This document shows, piece after piece, positions 7,458 to 16,447 of a stretch of 64,000 bases of DNA; the first letter of the stretch is position 1; each line of letters begins with the position of its first letter. This DNA is from Microbispora sp. H11081 (lineage in GTDB: Bacteria; Actinomycetota; Actinomycetes; Streptosporangiales; Streptosporangiaceae), in the NCBI RefSeq assembly GCF_012999535.1, contig NZ_JABBWV010000005.1:372001-436000 (forward strand), given 5' to 3'. The notes below the pieces were generated by a model. It saw only the letters and a list, made by a program, of their open reading frames with translations. It did no database searches and was not told the DNA's origin. The translations under genes and the position numbers were made by a program.

Positions 7458-8735
7458 GTGAAGTTCCGCAACGTCTCAGCGGTTGTGATCGCCGCTACCG
7501 CGGCCCTCAGCATGGCAGCGTGCTCGGGCTCGTCGTCCGGGACTTCCTCCGGCGGATCGGACGGCAAATCGTTCGAGTTCTGGTCGTTCACCGGGATCAA
7601 CGCGAAGGGGTCCGCCGAGGAGTACAAGAAGATAAGGCCGGACGTGCAGATCAAGCTGACCGAGGTGGGGAACGCGCAGGAGACGGCGCAGGCGCTCACC
7701 ACCGCGCTCGCCGGCGGCAAGGTGCCCGACCTGGTGCTGATCCAGGGCGACGACCTGCCCAAGTTCGTCCAGCAGCCGCAGAACTTCGTCGACCTGCGCA
7801 CGATGGGCGCCGACAAGATCAAGGGCGACTACCTCGACTGGGTGATCAGCCAGTCCACGACCAAGGACGGCGCGATCATCGGCATCCCGACCGACGTCGG
7901 CGGCATGGCCATCGCCTACCGGGCCGACCTGTTCAAGGAGGCCGGGCTGCCGACGGACCGCGAGGAGGTGAGCAAGCTCTGGCCCGACTGGGACGCCTTC
8001 ATCGAGACCGGCAAGAAGTACACGGCGGCCACCGGCAAGGCGTTCATCGACAACGCCGGCGGGAGCATCTACTCGCAGGTGGTCAACCAGGGGCAGGAGA
8101 AGTACTACGACCCCGCGGGCAACCTGGTGTACGAACGGAGCCCCCAGGTCAAGACCGCCTTCGACCTCGCGCTCAAGGCCGTGGCCGCCGGGATCACCGC
8201 CAAGCAGAGCACGTTCACCGAAGGCTGGAGCGCCGCGATGAAGAGGGGGGACTACGCCGTCGTGTCGGCACCGGTCTGGTTGCTCGGCTCCATCCGCGAC
8301 AACGCCCCTGACACCGAGGGCAAGTGGGACATCGCCACGATCCCCGGCGGCTCGGGCAACTGGGGCGGCAGCTTCCTCGCCATCCCCAAGGGCGCCAAGA
8401 ACCCGCAGGCCGCCTGGGACTACATCGCCGCCACGCAGTCGCCGCAGGGCCAGCTTGATCACTTCGCTCAGGCCAGGTCACTGCCCTCGACCCCGTCGGT
8501 CTACCAGGACCCGAAGCTCACCTCGGTCAAGGACCCGTTCTTCTCCGGCGCGCCCATCGGCACGATCTACACCAACTCGCTGCTCGGCCTCAAGCCGTTC
8601 CTCATCGGGCCGGACAGCACCACGATCGGCATTGAGTTCACGAACGCCATCGCCAACGTCGAGCAGGGCAAGGGTGATCCCGCGAAGGCGTGGGACGCGG
8701 CAGTGACCAACATCAAGACCGCGATCGGCGGCTGA
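7458..8735 (+). CDS. Carbohydrate ABC transporter substrate-binding lipoprotein
   Basis: A 425-residue family-1 extracellular solute-binding protein. The N terminus has a lipoprotein signal with the lipobox LSMAAC, followed by a Ser/Gly linker. The body shows features of the MalE/UgpB group (ALAGGKVPDLVLIQGDDLPKF early, WGGSFLAIPKGAKNPQAAWDYI later). The GTG at 7458 is chosen because AGAGG lies 5 bases upstream and it begins the signal sequence. It captures an oligosaccharide or sugar and delivers it to the two permeases that follow. No ATPase is encoded nearby, so a shared MsiK-type ATPase is probably used (common in actinomycetes; inference). Confidence 0.9.
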   Translation: MKFRNVSAVVIAATAALSMAACSGSSSGTSSGGSDGKSFEFWSFTGINAKGSAEEYKKIRPDVQIKLTEVGNAQETAQALTTALAGGKVPDLVLIQGDDLPKFVQQPQNFVDLRTMGADKIKGDYLDWVISQSTTKDGAIIGIPTDVGGMAIAYRADLFKEAGLPTDREEVSKLWPDWDAFIETGKKYTAATGKAFIDNAGGSIYSQVVNQGQEKYYDPAGNLVYERSPQVKTAFDLALKAVAAGITAKQSTFTEGWSAAMKRGDYAVVSAPVWLLGSIRDNAPDTEGKWDIATIPGGSGNWGGSFLAIPKGAKNPQAAWDYIAATQSPQGQLDHFAQARSLPSTPSVYQDPKLTSVKDPFFSGAPIGTIYTNSLLGLKPFLIGPDSTTIGIEFTNAIANVEQGKGDPAKAWDAAVTNIKTAIGG

Positions 8736-8748
8736 GACCCTTCACGAG

Positions 8749-8791
8749 CGCCGCCGGCGCGTGCCGTCCCTTCCGGCACGCGCCGGCGGCG
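8749..8791 (+). terminator. Intercistronic hairpin between binding protein and permease
   Basis: An 18-bp perfect stem (8749-8766 with 8774-8791) around a TCCCTTC loop. In binding-protein operons such structures protect the upstream message or partly terminate transcription, giving more binding protein than permease (established for this operon type). That role is inferred here from position. Confidence 0.7.
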
Positions 8792-8807
8792 GGGAAGTGA
8801 GCAGACC

Positions 8808-9764
8808 GTGACGACGAGCATCAGCCCCACCAAGGCGAGCCTGCCTCCGGCCCCGCCGGTGCAGGCGGCGCGGCGCGGTTTCACCGAGACCGTCGCCCCC
8901 TACGCCTACATCACCCCGTTCTTCGTGCTCTTCGCGGTGTTCGGCCTCATCCCGCTGCTGTTCACCTTCTACGTGGCGCTGTTCGACTGGAACCCGATCG
9001 GCGAGCACGTGTTCGTCGGCCTGGACAACTTCAGCCGGCTGGTCGGGGACGTGCGGTTCTGGAACGCGGCGCGCAACACCGTGAGCATCTGGTTGCTGTC
9101 CACCGTGCCGCAGTTGCTGATCGCGCTGGTGCTCGCGCACCTGCTCAACCACGTACGGCTGCGCCTCGCTCTGTTCTTCCGCATGACGATGCTCGTGCCG
9201 TACATCACCTCGGTGGCCGCCACGGCCATCGTGTTCGTGCAGATGTTCGACCGCGACTACGGGTTGCTGAACTGGCTGCTCGGCCTGGTGGGCTTCGAGC
9301 ACATCGACTTCACCCAGTCGGTGATTGGCAGCCATGTGCTGATCGCCGTCATGGTGACCTGGCGGTGGTTCGGCTACACGACGCTGCTCTACCTGGCCTC
9401 ACTGCAGGCGGTTCCCCGAGCGATCTACGAGGCGGCAGCCGTCGACGGAGCCGGAGGTGTGCGGCAGTTCCTGCACATCTCCCTCCCCTCGTTACGGCCG
9501 GTCATCGTCTTCACGATCGTGACCTCGACGATCGGCGGGCTGCAGATCTTCACCGAGGCCCTGCTCATGAACCGTGGCGCGGCCAACACCTGCGGACCGG
9601 TCCGCCAGTGTCAGACGCTCACTCTCTTCCTGTTCGAGCAGGGGTTCATCCAGTTCAAGTTCGGTTACGCCGCGGCGGTCGGGGTGGCGTTGTTCGTGAT
9701 GGTCGTCGTGCTCGCCGGCCTCAACTACTTCCTGTCCACCCGGATCCGCCCGGTCAAGGGCTGA
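8808..9764 (+). CDS. Carbohydrate ABC transporter permease (MalF-like)
   Basis: A 318-residue inner-membrane permease with six predicted helices. The cytoplasmic EAA loop is clear: EAAAVDGAGGVRQFLHISLPSLRP, the contact point for the ATPase. The start is a GTG at 8808, shortly after the intercistronic hairpin. It forms a heterodimer with the next permease, whose gene begins 10 bases after this one ends. Confidence 0.9.
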   Translation: MTTSISPTKASLPPAPPVQAARRGFTETVAPYAYITPFFVLFAVFGLIPLLFTFYVALFDWNPIGEHVFVGLDNFSRLVGDVRFWNAARNTVSIWLLSTVPQLLIALVLAHLLNHVRLRLALFFRMTMLVPYITSVAATAIVFVQMFDRDYGLLNWLLGLVGFEHIDFTQSVIGSHVLIAVMVTWRWFGYTTLLYLASLQAVPRAIYEAAAVDGAGGVRQFLHISLPSLRPVIVFTIVTSTIGGLQIFTEALLMNRGAANTCGPVRQCQTLTLFLFEQGFIQFKFGYAAAVGVALFVMVVVLAGLNYFLSTRIRPVKG

Positions 9765-9774
9765 GGGGGCGACC

Positions 9775-10620
9775 ATGAAGACTACGAGGAGACGGCGCTC
9801 CGGCGAGCGTGTCCGATGGTGGACCTACGCGCTGCTCGCGCTCGCCGCCTTCGCCTGCCTGTTCCCCCTGTACTGGATGTTCATCGTCGCCACCACCGAC
9901 ACCGCGACGGCGACGAATCTGCCGCCCGAGATCGTGCCGGGCGGCAACTTCTTCCACCTCGCCGGCCTGGTGTTCTCGACCGTGCCGTTCGTCCGGTCGA
10001 TCGTCAACAGCCTGGTCGTGGCCGGGACGATCGGCGTGGGCCAGGCGGTGCTGTGCGCGCTGGCAGGCTTCGCGTTCGCCAAGATGCGCTTCCGCGGCCG
10101 CAACGCGCTGTTCCTGTTCGTCGTTCTGACGATGACCGTGCCGACCCAGCTCGCCATCGTCCCCCAGTACATGATCATCTCGTCGCTGGGCTGGGTGGAC
10201 ACGCTCCAGGCGCTGATCGTCCCTGGGCTGGCCAACGCCTTCGGCATCTTCTGGATGCGTCAGCACATATCGTCCGCGATCAGTGACGAGATCCTTCAGG
10301 CGGCCCGCATCGACGGGGCTTCGACCTGGCAGATCTTCTGGCGCGTCGCGTTCCCGCTGGTGCGGCCCGCCGCCTTCGTGCTCGGTCTGCTGGGCTTCGT
10401 CACCGCGTGGAACGACTTCCTGTGGCCGTTCGTGGTGCTGAAGTCGCCGGAGATGTACACCGTCCAGATCGCGATCAAGGCGTTGCAGAACAGCTTCAAC
10501 ATCGACCTCGGGCTCGCCATGTCCGGCTCCTTCCTCGCCACCCTCCCGCTGCTCGTCCTGTTCGTCTTCGTCGGGCGGCGCATGGTTGCCGGGATCATGA
10601 ACGGCGCCTTCAAGGGCTGA
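9775..10620 (+). CDS. Carbohydrate ABC transporter permease (MalG-like)
   Basis: A 281-residue permease with six predicted helices and the EAA loop EILQAARIDGASTWQIFWRVAFPL. The C terminus VAGIMNGAFKG is typical of the MalG/LacG group. It is the last gene of the importer operon. The substrate cannot be named because no hydrolase or LacI regulator is linked. Confidence 0.9.
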   Translation: MKTTRRRRSGERVRWWTYALLALAAFACLFPLYWMFIVATTDTATATNLPPEIVPGGNFFHLAGLVFSTVPFVRSIVNSLVVAGTIGVGQAVLCALAGFAFAKMRFRGRNALFLFVVLTMTVPTQLAIVPQYMIISSLGWVDTLQALIVPGLANAFGIFWMRQHISSAISDEILQAARIDGASTWQIFWRVAFPLVRPAAFVLGLLGFVTAWNDFLWPFVVLKSPEMYTVQIAIKALQNSFNIDLGLAMSGSFLATLPLLVLFVFVGRRMVAGIMNGAFKG

Positions 10621-10703
10621 GGGCGCCGCCGCCTACCGGGCAGGGGCTCGAGCCGGGGCTGGGGGCGAGACAGGGCAGGAGGTCGAGGCGGGGCCGGGTG
10701 AGG

Positions 10704-11495
10704 TCACGCGTCGGCGGGCAGCGGTTCGCCGGTCTCCAGCAGCGTCTTCAGGCTCGCGATCACGTTCGGCCAGCCGTGGCTGACCATCTCGGCCAGGCTC
10801 GATCCGGGTTCGAAGCCGTCGTGCACGACGGTGAGCTTCACGACCTGCCCGGTCTCCTCGATCGTGAAGGTGACCTTCGAGCGGGCCTCGCCCGAGAGCC
10901 GGGCGAGCAGTTCGTCGTCCCACTCGAAGCGCTTGGCGAGTTCAGGGGTGACGGCGTGCCAGGTGTAGGAGAGCCGGCTGTAGGGCTCGGCCTCCAGCAC
11001 GACCTGCTCGGGGTCGCTGAGCAGCACGCCGTGGTTGTCCCATGTCATCGGCGAGCCGGCGGACCAGTCGGTGGTGAACTCGGTGGCCCAGTAGCGGCGG
11101 GTGAAGGCGGGCTCGGTCAGCGCCTGCCAGAGCTTCTGCGGGGTGGTGCGGATATAGGTGGTGTAGACGAAGGTCGGCGCGTCCATCGAGGTCTCCTCCA
11201 GGGCGAGTTTCAGGTCCGCCAGGGCTTCGACCCTGGCCCGGTCGTAGCGGCTGATCCACCGGTGGGCGATCTCGTGCACCGGCGCGGCGTTGAGGTAGTG
11301 CAGCTTCTCCCGGCCCCGCCGTACGGTGGCGACGAGGCCGGCCTCCTCCAGCACCGCGAGGTGCTTGCTGACGGACTGCCTGGCCATGTCGAGTCCGGCG
11401 CACAACTCGCGCAGCGTCTGCCCGCTGCGGGTGTTGAGCGAGTCGAGCAGCGCGCGCCTGGTCGGATCGGCCAGTGCCCTGAACACCTCGTCCAT
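10704..11495 (-). CDS. ArsR-type HTH fused to SRPBCC (AHSA1) domain
   Basis: A 263-residue fusion. Residues 1-100 are an ArsR winged helix (MDEVFRALADPTRRALLDSL, then LDMARQSVSKHLAVLEEAGLV) without the CxC metal site of classical arsenic sensors. Residues about 105-263 are an AHSA1-type START fold (TTYIRTTPQKLWQALTEPAFTRRYW, ending with SHGWPNVIASLKTLLETGE). In most genomes these are two adjacent genes; here the reading frame runs through the spot where the second gene would start (ETSMDAP). The START domain may bind a hydrophobic ligand that controls DNA binding. It most likely represses itself through the palindrome at 11531-11576. Confidence 0.88.
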   Translation of the reverse strand: MDEVFRALADPTRRALLDSLNTRSGQTLRELCAGLDMARQSVSKHLAVLEEAGLVATVRRGREKLHYLNAAPVHEIAHRWISRYDRARVEALADLKLALEETSMDAPTFVYTTYIRTTPQKLWQALTEPAFTRRYWATEFTTDWSAGSPMTWDNHGVLLSDPEQVVLEAEPYSRLSYTWHAVTPELAKRFEWDDELLARLSGEARSKVTFTIEETGQVVKLTVVHDGFEPGSSLAEMVSHGWPNVIASLKTLLETGEPLPADA

Positions 11496-11530
11496 GCCCG
11501 CCCTCCCGCCCGGGTCGTCAGCCCATCGAT

Positions 11531-11576
11531 ATGCAGCCTTCTGGGTGCCTTTATTTAGGCAGCCAGATGGCTGCAT
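11531..11576. promoter_or_regulatory. Long imperfect palindrome, candidate operator of the ArsR-SRPBCC gene
   Basis: ATGCAGCC at 11531-11538 pairs with GGCTGCAT at 11569-11576, and TGCCT with AGGCA inside, giving a 46-bp near-palindrome with few mismatches. The right half contains a perfect GCAGCCA-GA-TGGCTGC site at 11559-11574 and the left half a weaker copy. This suggests two ArsR dimers. It lies 36 bases upstream of the start codon. Confidence 0.65.
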
Positions 11577-11611
11577 GTCAAGACCTGCGGACTGCCTTGC
11601 GCCAGGCGAGC

Positions 11612-12481
11612 TCAGGCGCGTACGAACTGGAGGACGGCGCGGGCGAACTCCTGAGGCTGTTCGAGATGGCCCATGTGCCCGCTGTTCTCGAGCACCGTCA
11701 GATGGGAGTCGGCGATGCCCTCGTGGGCGACGCGCGCCCAGCGGGTGCCGCCGAAGAAGTCGTGCACGCCGGCGACGATCAGCGCGGGCGCCTTGAAGCC
11801 GGAGAGTTCGTCCCGCACGTCGAACGGCGCGGGCTCCTCGCCGCGCATCGGGTCGATCCACGCTTCCAGGGCTGCGCGCAACGGCTCCAGGTCCTGCTCG
11901 TGCGCCCAGTAGTCGGCGAAGTACGCCGGAAGGATCTCCCTCAGGGACGTGGTGTACGCCTCGTCGTCCTGCGCGGCCACCGCTCGCTGGAACGCCGCCG
12001 GGATCTCGCCGGCCGCGGGCCGGTGCGGGAGCCGCTCGGGGAACCGGGCGATGTTCGCCATCGCGTCCGACCAGAACTCCTCTCCCGTGACCGGCGAGGT
12101 CGAGTAGAGGATCGCTCCGGCGACCCGGTCCGGGTGATCGAGCGCGTAGCGCTGGACGACGAACCCGCCGTGCGAGTGGCCGAGCAGGAAGACGGTCGGT
12201 GCGCCCAGGTGCTCGACCACGCCATGGACGAACCGGACGTACGTGTCGATCCGGTAGTCGCGGGGGTCGTCGAGGCGGCCGGAGGATCCTGTGCCGATCG
12301 GTTCGAGGTAGACCATGGTCAGGTGCTCTTCTAGGGCCGGCATCCGCATGTACTGCCAGGCGATGCCCGGGCCGCCCGAATGCACCAGGCACACAGGACC
12401 GGTGCCCGCGACATGGAAGACCTGCCTCGTGCCCTCGATGCTGATCTCCTGTGCGAGGGGGAGGGATGTGCTGGGGCTCAT
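11612..12481 (-). CDS. Alpha/beta-fold hydrolase, proline iminopeptidase-like
   Basis: A 289-residue cytoplasmic alpha/beta hydrolase. It has HSGGPG near residue 34 (oxyanion-hole motif of the prolyl aminopeptidase group) and the nucleophile elbow GHSHGG near residue 101. An acid follows in VAGVHDFF and the histidine in ENSGHMGHLEQP, completing a Ser-Asp-His triad. The substrate may be a peptide, ester or lactone. It is divergent from the TetR gene, with an operator-like repeat at 12642-12659 between them. Confidence 0.85.
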   Translation of the reverse strand: MSPSTSLPLAQEISIEGTRQVFHVAGTGPVCLVHSGGPGIAWQYMRMPALEEHLTMVYLEPIGTGSSGRLDDPRDYRIDTYVRFVHGVVEHLGAPTVFLLGHSHGGFVVQRYALDHPDRVAGAILYSTSPVTGEEFWSDAMANIARFPERLPHRPAAGEIPAAFQRAVAAQDDEAYTTSLREILPAYFADYWAHEQDLEPLRAALEAWIDPMRGEEPAPFDVRDELSGFKAPALIVAGVHDFFGGTRWARVAHEGIADSHLTVLENSGHMGHLEQPQEFARAVLQFVRA

Positions 12482-12641
12482 TCGTCATCCTTCGGGTTCC
12501 GGCCGGCGTTCGGCCTGGGGTAATCGGACTTCTCGTGAAAAAGCGGACACCAGGGTAGCCAGAGGGGGGGGAGCGGGCCCCGTGGTGAACCCGCGCATCT
12601 CTGGAGTCGGACACGCGTATGGAGGCATCGCGACCCCCCAT

Positions 12642-12659
12642 AGATTACAATCATAATCT
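12642..12659. promoter_or_regulatory. Candidate TetR operator
   Basis: AGATTA at 12642-12647 and TAATCT at 12654-12659 form a perfect inverted repeat with a 6-base spacer. It is AT-rich in a very GC-rich setting, in the divergent hydrolase/TetR interval. Confidence 0.5.
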
Positions 12660-12753
12660 TAAAGATCATGCAGGGAGGGTTCGTGAGGTATCCCACGTCC
12701 GGCCCGCACAGGCCTCCGACACGGTCTCGTGATGGAGCGACGAGGGGTCGAAG

Positions 12754-13344
12754 ATGAGTCGTGTCACGCAGGCCGAGGCACGGGCCAATCGACAGCGCGT
12801 GGTGGAGTCCGCCTCGCGGCTTTTCCGCGAGAAGGGGGTGCACGACGCGAGCGTCGCCGACGTCATGCGGTCGGTCGGCATGACGCAGGGCGGCTTCTAC
12901 AAGCAGTTCGCCTCCAAGGCGGCGCTCGTCGACGAGGCGGCGGCCGAGGCGTTCTCCGACATGCTGCGGCGTCTCGCGGCCTTGGACGCCGGCGAGGGTG
13001 GTCACGATGCCGCGTGGTCGTCGCTGGTCGACTCTTATCTGTCGCCGGAAGCACGTGACGATCACGGCAGCGGATGCCCGGCGGCCGGGTTCGCCGGTGA
13101 TTTCGCCCGGGAGCCGGGACTGCGCGACACCTACGCCGCCGGAGTCCGCGACATGGCCGGGTGGATCGCTCCCGGGGAGACCGGCCTGGCGGCCCTGTCC
13201 ACGCTCGTGGGCGCTCTGCTGCTCGCCCGGGCGACGGCGGGCTCCCCCCTTTCCGAGGAGATCCTGAGCGCGGCGAGGAAGGCGGCGGTCCGGCTCACGG
13301 AACGAACCGCGGACGGGCCGCGGGCGGGCACGCCCTCGGCGTGA
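12754..13344 (+). CDS. TetR-family transcriptional regulator
   Basis: A 196-residue regulator. The N-terminal HTH (RQRVVESASRLFREKGVHDASVADVMRSVGMTQGGFYKQFASKAAL) is textbook TetR and resembles the NemR/AcrR-like branch. A variable ligand-binding domain follows, with SGCPAAGFAGDFAREP resembling the conserved GC..AA stretch of that branch. GAGGGG lies 6 bases before the ATG. It probably represses the divergent hydrolase and itself. Confidence 0.88.
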   Translation: MSRVTQAEARANRQRVVESASRLFREKGVHDASVADVMRSVGMTQGGFYKQFASKAALVDEAAAEAFSDMLRRLAALDAGEGGHDAAWSSLVDSYLSPEARDDHGSGCPAAGFAGDFAREPGLRDTYAAGVRDMAGWIAPGETGLAALSTLVGALLLARATAGSPLSEEILSAARKAAVRLTERTADGPRAGTPSA

Positions 13345-13371
13345 GGCCGTGCCCGTCCCGGGAACCGCGCG

Positions 13372-13983
13372 TCAGGCCAGGCTCTTGGCGCCGTCCAGGG
13401 ACTCGCGGATGATGTCGGCGTGGCCGGCGTGCTGGGCCGTCTCGGAGATGATCTGCATCAGCACCCGCCGGGCCGACCATCGCGCCCCGGCCTCGAACCA
13501 CGGGGCCTCCGGCAGCGGCTGGGTCGCGTCCAGGTCGGGCAGGGTGGCCACCAGTTCGTCCGTACGGCGGGCCACCTCGGCGTAGTCGGCCAGCAGACCG
13601 GCGAGCGTCTCCCCGGGCAGCATCCGGAACTGGTCGGCCCACCACGCTCGCTGGGCCTCGGTCATGGCCGAGGCGCCGCCCATCGCCGAGGGACCGTCCA
13701 GGATGAAGTTCGCCCAGCTCCGCTCGACCAGGGTGACGTGCTTGATCAGGCCGCCCAGGGTCAGCTCGCTGGCCGTGGTCCGCCGCGCCGCCTGCTCGTC
13801 GGTCAGGTCCCTGGTGGTGAGGCGCAGGAAGTGCCGGCTCTGGGCCAGCGCCGCCAGCAGGTCCGCGCGCTCGCCGCTGGTGGCGGGCGCGCCGGTGACG
13901 CCGGGAGTGCTCAGCTCGTTGACGGTCACAGTCGTCTGCCTTCCGTTGTTCCGCTCTCGGTCGAGGACCACGCTAGGAGCCAT
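13372..13983 (-). CDS. DinB/DUF664-family protein
   Basis: A 203-residue four-helix-bundle protein of the DinB/YfiT superfamily. The conserved metal-site histidines appear in GGLIKHVTLVERSW and in ETAQHAGHADIIRESLDG at the C terminus. Members act as thiol-dependent transferases or are of unknown function. I chose the ATG at 13983 because a near-perfect AGGAGGTGA lies just upstream. A GTG at 13929 is an alternative that would drop 18 residues. Confidence 0.82.
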   Translation of the reverse strand: MAPSVVLDRERNNGRQTTVTVNELSTPGVTGAPATSGERADLLAALAQSRHFLRLTTRDLTDEQAARRTTASELTLGGLIKHVTLVERSWANFILDGPSAMGGASAMTEAQRAWWADQFRMLPGETLAGLLADYAEVARRTDELVATLPDLDATQPLPEAPWFEAGARWSARRVLMQIISETAQHAGHADIIRESLDGAKSLA

Positions 13984-14162
13984 AGCGGTCACCTCCTGAC
14001 CTGAACCGGCGGGACGATCGCCGGCATGGCGAACACCGGCACCCGGACGCCGCGGCCGCTCTCCCTGCTCCGGACCCACCGCGCGGACTTCCGCGTCGTC
14101 GGGGCCCGCCGGAACTGCTCGGCCACGTCCGGGAGTGGGCTGCCCCGGTTCGAGCGGGACGC

Positions 14163-16430
14163 TCAGCCGTCGGCCGGGTGGATGGGGAAGTTGGCGCGGA
14201 ACACGTTGTCCGGGTCGTAGGCGCGTTTGACCTGCCGCAGCCGGGCGAGGTTCGGCCCGAACGCGTCGGCCAGCCTCTCCGGCCGGGTGTCGGTGTCGAA
14301 GGACAGGTAGAGACCGTCGGTGTACGGCGCGACCTCGGCGTCCCACGCGGCGTCCAGACCCGACTGGGTGATGCCCATGGCGGTGAGCGCGAAGTTCTGG
14401 TGCCGGTGTGGATAGGCGGTGGCGTCGGGAGCCAGGTCGTGCGCGGCCCCGCCGGTGGCGCGTATCTGGAGAAAGTAGGACAGCCCGGAGCGCGCGATCC
14501 TCTCGAACGCGTGGCTCACGTCGCCGTCCAGGTGGGTGACCAGCCCGGAGCGTACGGCGGGGTCGCCGCCGCCGGTGTGGTGCCTGTCGGCCGGCCGCAC
14601 CACGCCCGAGTAGGGCAGCAGGTATCCCTCGTGTCCCAGCAGCGGGCCCGCCTCGGCGAGCCGCTCCAGCTCGTTCACCGCGGCGGCGGTGTCCGAGCCG
14701 GCGTAGACGGTGAGGAGTTGGGCGACCGCGTCCTGGCCGCGGCGCGGCGGGGACAGGATCAGGAAACTCGTCAGCTCACGCGGCGCCTTCTCCACGGCCG
14801 CCCCCCAGCGTTGCAGCAGCCCGGCCGTGTCGCGGGCGTCCAGGGTCATCTGGGAGAAGACGACCTCGCCGAGCTCCATCGCCTCGATCTCGACCCAGGT
14901 CACCACCCCGAGGTTGCCCCCGGCGCCGCGCAGGCCCCAGAACAGGTCGGGGTTCTCCTCCGGCGAGGCGTGCAGCACCCGCCCGTCGGCGGTCACGACC
15001 TCCGCGGCGACGACGTGGTCGATCGTCAGGCCGAACTTTCGCCCGAGCAGGCCGATGCCGCCCGTCGTCGCGAGACCTCCCACGCCCACTCCGCCGAAGT
15101 CGCCCGAGCTGATCGCCCATCCGTGCGGCACCAGCGCCTCCGCGACCCTGCCCCAGGTCGCGCCCGCGCCCAGCCGCACCCGGCGCGTGGCCGGGTCGAC
15201 GACCTCCACCGAGTCGAGCGCGCCGACGTCGAGCACGATGCCGCCGTCGTTCGTGGAACGGCCGCTGATCCCGTGCCCGCCGGAGCGCACGCCGAGCGGG
15301 ACGTCCTGCGACCGGGCGTACGCGAGCCCATCGACGACCTGGCCGACGGTGCGGGGGCGCAGCACCAGGCCGGGAGACCCAGCGCGCAGGTAGTTGTGCC
15401 GCACGGACTCGTACGCGCGGTCGCCGGGCTCGACGGCCTCGGCCGCGAGGCTCGCCGGGACCTTGTCGTAGTCGATCCCGTCGCGGCGTAGCGCGATGGC
15501 TGCCGTGCCACGGCGGGCGGCCGCGGGGACGGTGCCGGCGACGGCCCGCTCGCGCGCCACCGCGTCACGGACGGCGGGGGCGATCTCCTCGCCGTACATC
15601 TGGATGAGCCGCGGGTCGTCGGAGCCCAGGATGAACGTGCCGACGCCGTCCTCCAGCGCCAGCGCGGTCAGCTCCTCCACCCACTGATCGACCGGCCCGC
15701 GCAGGAAGCCCTCGCGGGTCTCGGACACCTCGCCACCGATGTTCAGCAGGCGGCGCACCTGCGCCGGGTCGCGTCCGGCCGCCGCCGCGGCCTCGTCGAT
15801 GACCTCGTTGCCGCGCCGCAGGTCGCCGTCCTTGAGATAGGCGAGGCTGGGCAGCCAGCCGTCGGCGACGCGCGCCACCAGGCGCAGCATCCGCGGCTTG
15901 TAGGCGCCGACCCAGATCGGGATGTCGTGGGCGGGGGCGGGGCCGCGCTTGGCCCCGGAGACGTGGTGGTGCGCGCCGTCGACGCGCAGGACGCGGCGCT
16001 CGCGCACGTCCCAGACGCCGCGGATGATCTCGATCGCCTCCTCCAGGGCGGTCACCGACTCCGCCGGGGTCAGGCGGGTGCCGCCCATGGCCTCGATCGC
16101 GTCCCAGAAGCCGCCCGCGCCGATGCCGAGCGCGAACCGGCCGTCGGAGAGCAGGTCGAGCGAGGCCGCGGCCCTGGCCAGCACGGCGGGCGGGCGCAGC
16201 GGCAGGTTCAGCACGTTGCCGGAGACCGTGATCCGCTCGGTCCGCGCGGCCACCCAGGACAGAAGGGTCCAGGTGTCCAGGAACCCCGGCTGGTACGGAT
16301 GGTCCTGGAACGTCACGAGATCGAGCCCCGCGGCCTCGGAGGCCTGAGCGAGCCGGACCGGCTCCCCGGGGTCCCGGTTCTGCGGGGTGAGGAACGTGCC
16401 GAAAGCCAGATCGTGGCCGTAGTCCGTCAT
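14163..16430 (-). CDS. Fused luciferase-like monooxygenase and FAD-linked oxidase
   Basis: A 755-residue two-enzyme fusion. Residues 1-300 are a luciferase-like flavin monooxygenase (LLM class, F420- or FMN-dependent; LAFGTFLTPQNRDPGEPVRLAQASEAAGLD, then GIGAGGFWDAIEAMGG). Residues about 330-755 are a PCMH/berberine-bridge-type FAD oxidase. The histidine in VRSGGHGISGRS should bind FAD covalently, while the second cysteine of bicovalent enzymes is absent (SSGDFGGVGVGG). The BBE tail YDPDNVFRANFPI closes the protein. The ATG at 16430 has GGAGG 6 bases upstream. It is divergent from MarR, so it is probably induced by a phenolic or xenobiotic (inference). Confidence 0.88.
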   Translation of the reverse strand: MTDYGHDLAFGTFLTPQNRDPGEPVRLAQASEAAGLDLVTFQDHPYQPGFLDTWTLLSWVAARTERITVSGNVLNLPLRPPAVLARAAASLDLLSDGRFALGIGAGGFWDAIEAMGGTRLTPAESVTALEEAIEIIRGVWDVRERRVLRVDGAHHHVSGAKRGPAPAHDIPIWVGAYKPRMLRLVARVADGWLPSLAYLKDGDLRRGNEVIDEAAAAAGRDPAQVRRLLNIGGEVSETREGFLRGPVDQWVEELTALALEDGVGTFILGSDDPRLIQMYGEEIAPAVRDAVARERAVAGTVPAAARRGTAAIALRRDGIDYDKVPASLAAEAVEPGDRAYESVRHNYLRAGSPGLVLRPRTVGQVVDGLAYARSQDVPLGVRSGGHGISGRSTNDGGIVLDVGALDSVEVVDPATRRVRLGAGATWGRVAEALVPHGWAISSGDFGGVGVGGLATTGGIGLLGRKFGLTIDHVVAAEVVTADGRVLHASPEENPDLFWGLRGAGGNLGVVTWVEIEAMELGEVVFSQMTLDARDTAGLLQRWGAAVEKAPRELTSFLILSPPRRGQDAVAQLLTVYAGSDTAAAVNELERLAEAGPLLGHEGYLLPYSGVVRPADRHHTGGGDPAVRSGLVTHLDGDVSHAFERIARSGLSYFLQIRATGGAAHDLAPDATAYPHRHQNFALTAMGITQSGLDAAWDAEVAPYTDGLYLSFDTDTRPERLADAFGPNLARLRQVKRAYDPDNVFRANFPIHPADG

Positions 16431-16447
16431 GCCGGGCCTCCAAGAAA

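Noticed and set aside
10704-12641. Very long open frame of about 645 codons extending upstream of the ArsR-SRPBCC gene
   Set aside because: The upstream half is an Arg/Pro/Gly-rich out-of-frame shadow of the hydrolase gene. The real protein starts at the ATG at 11495, where the ArsR domain begins.
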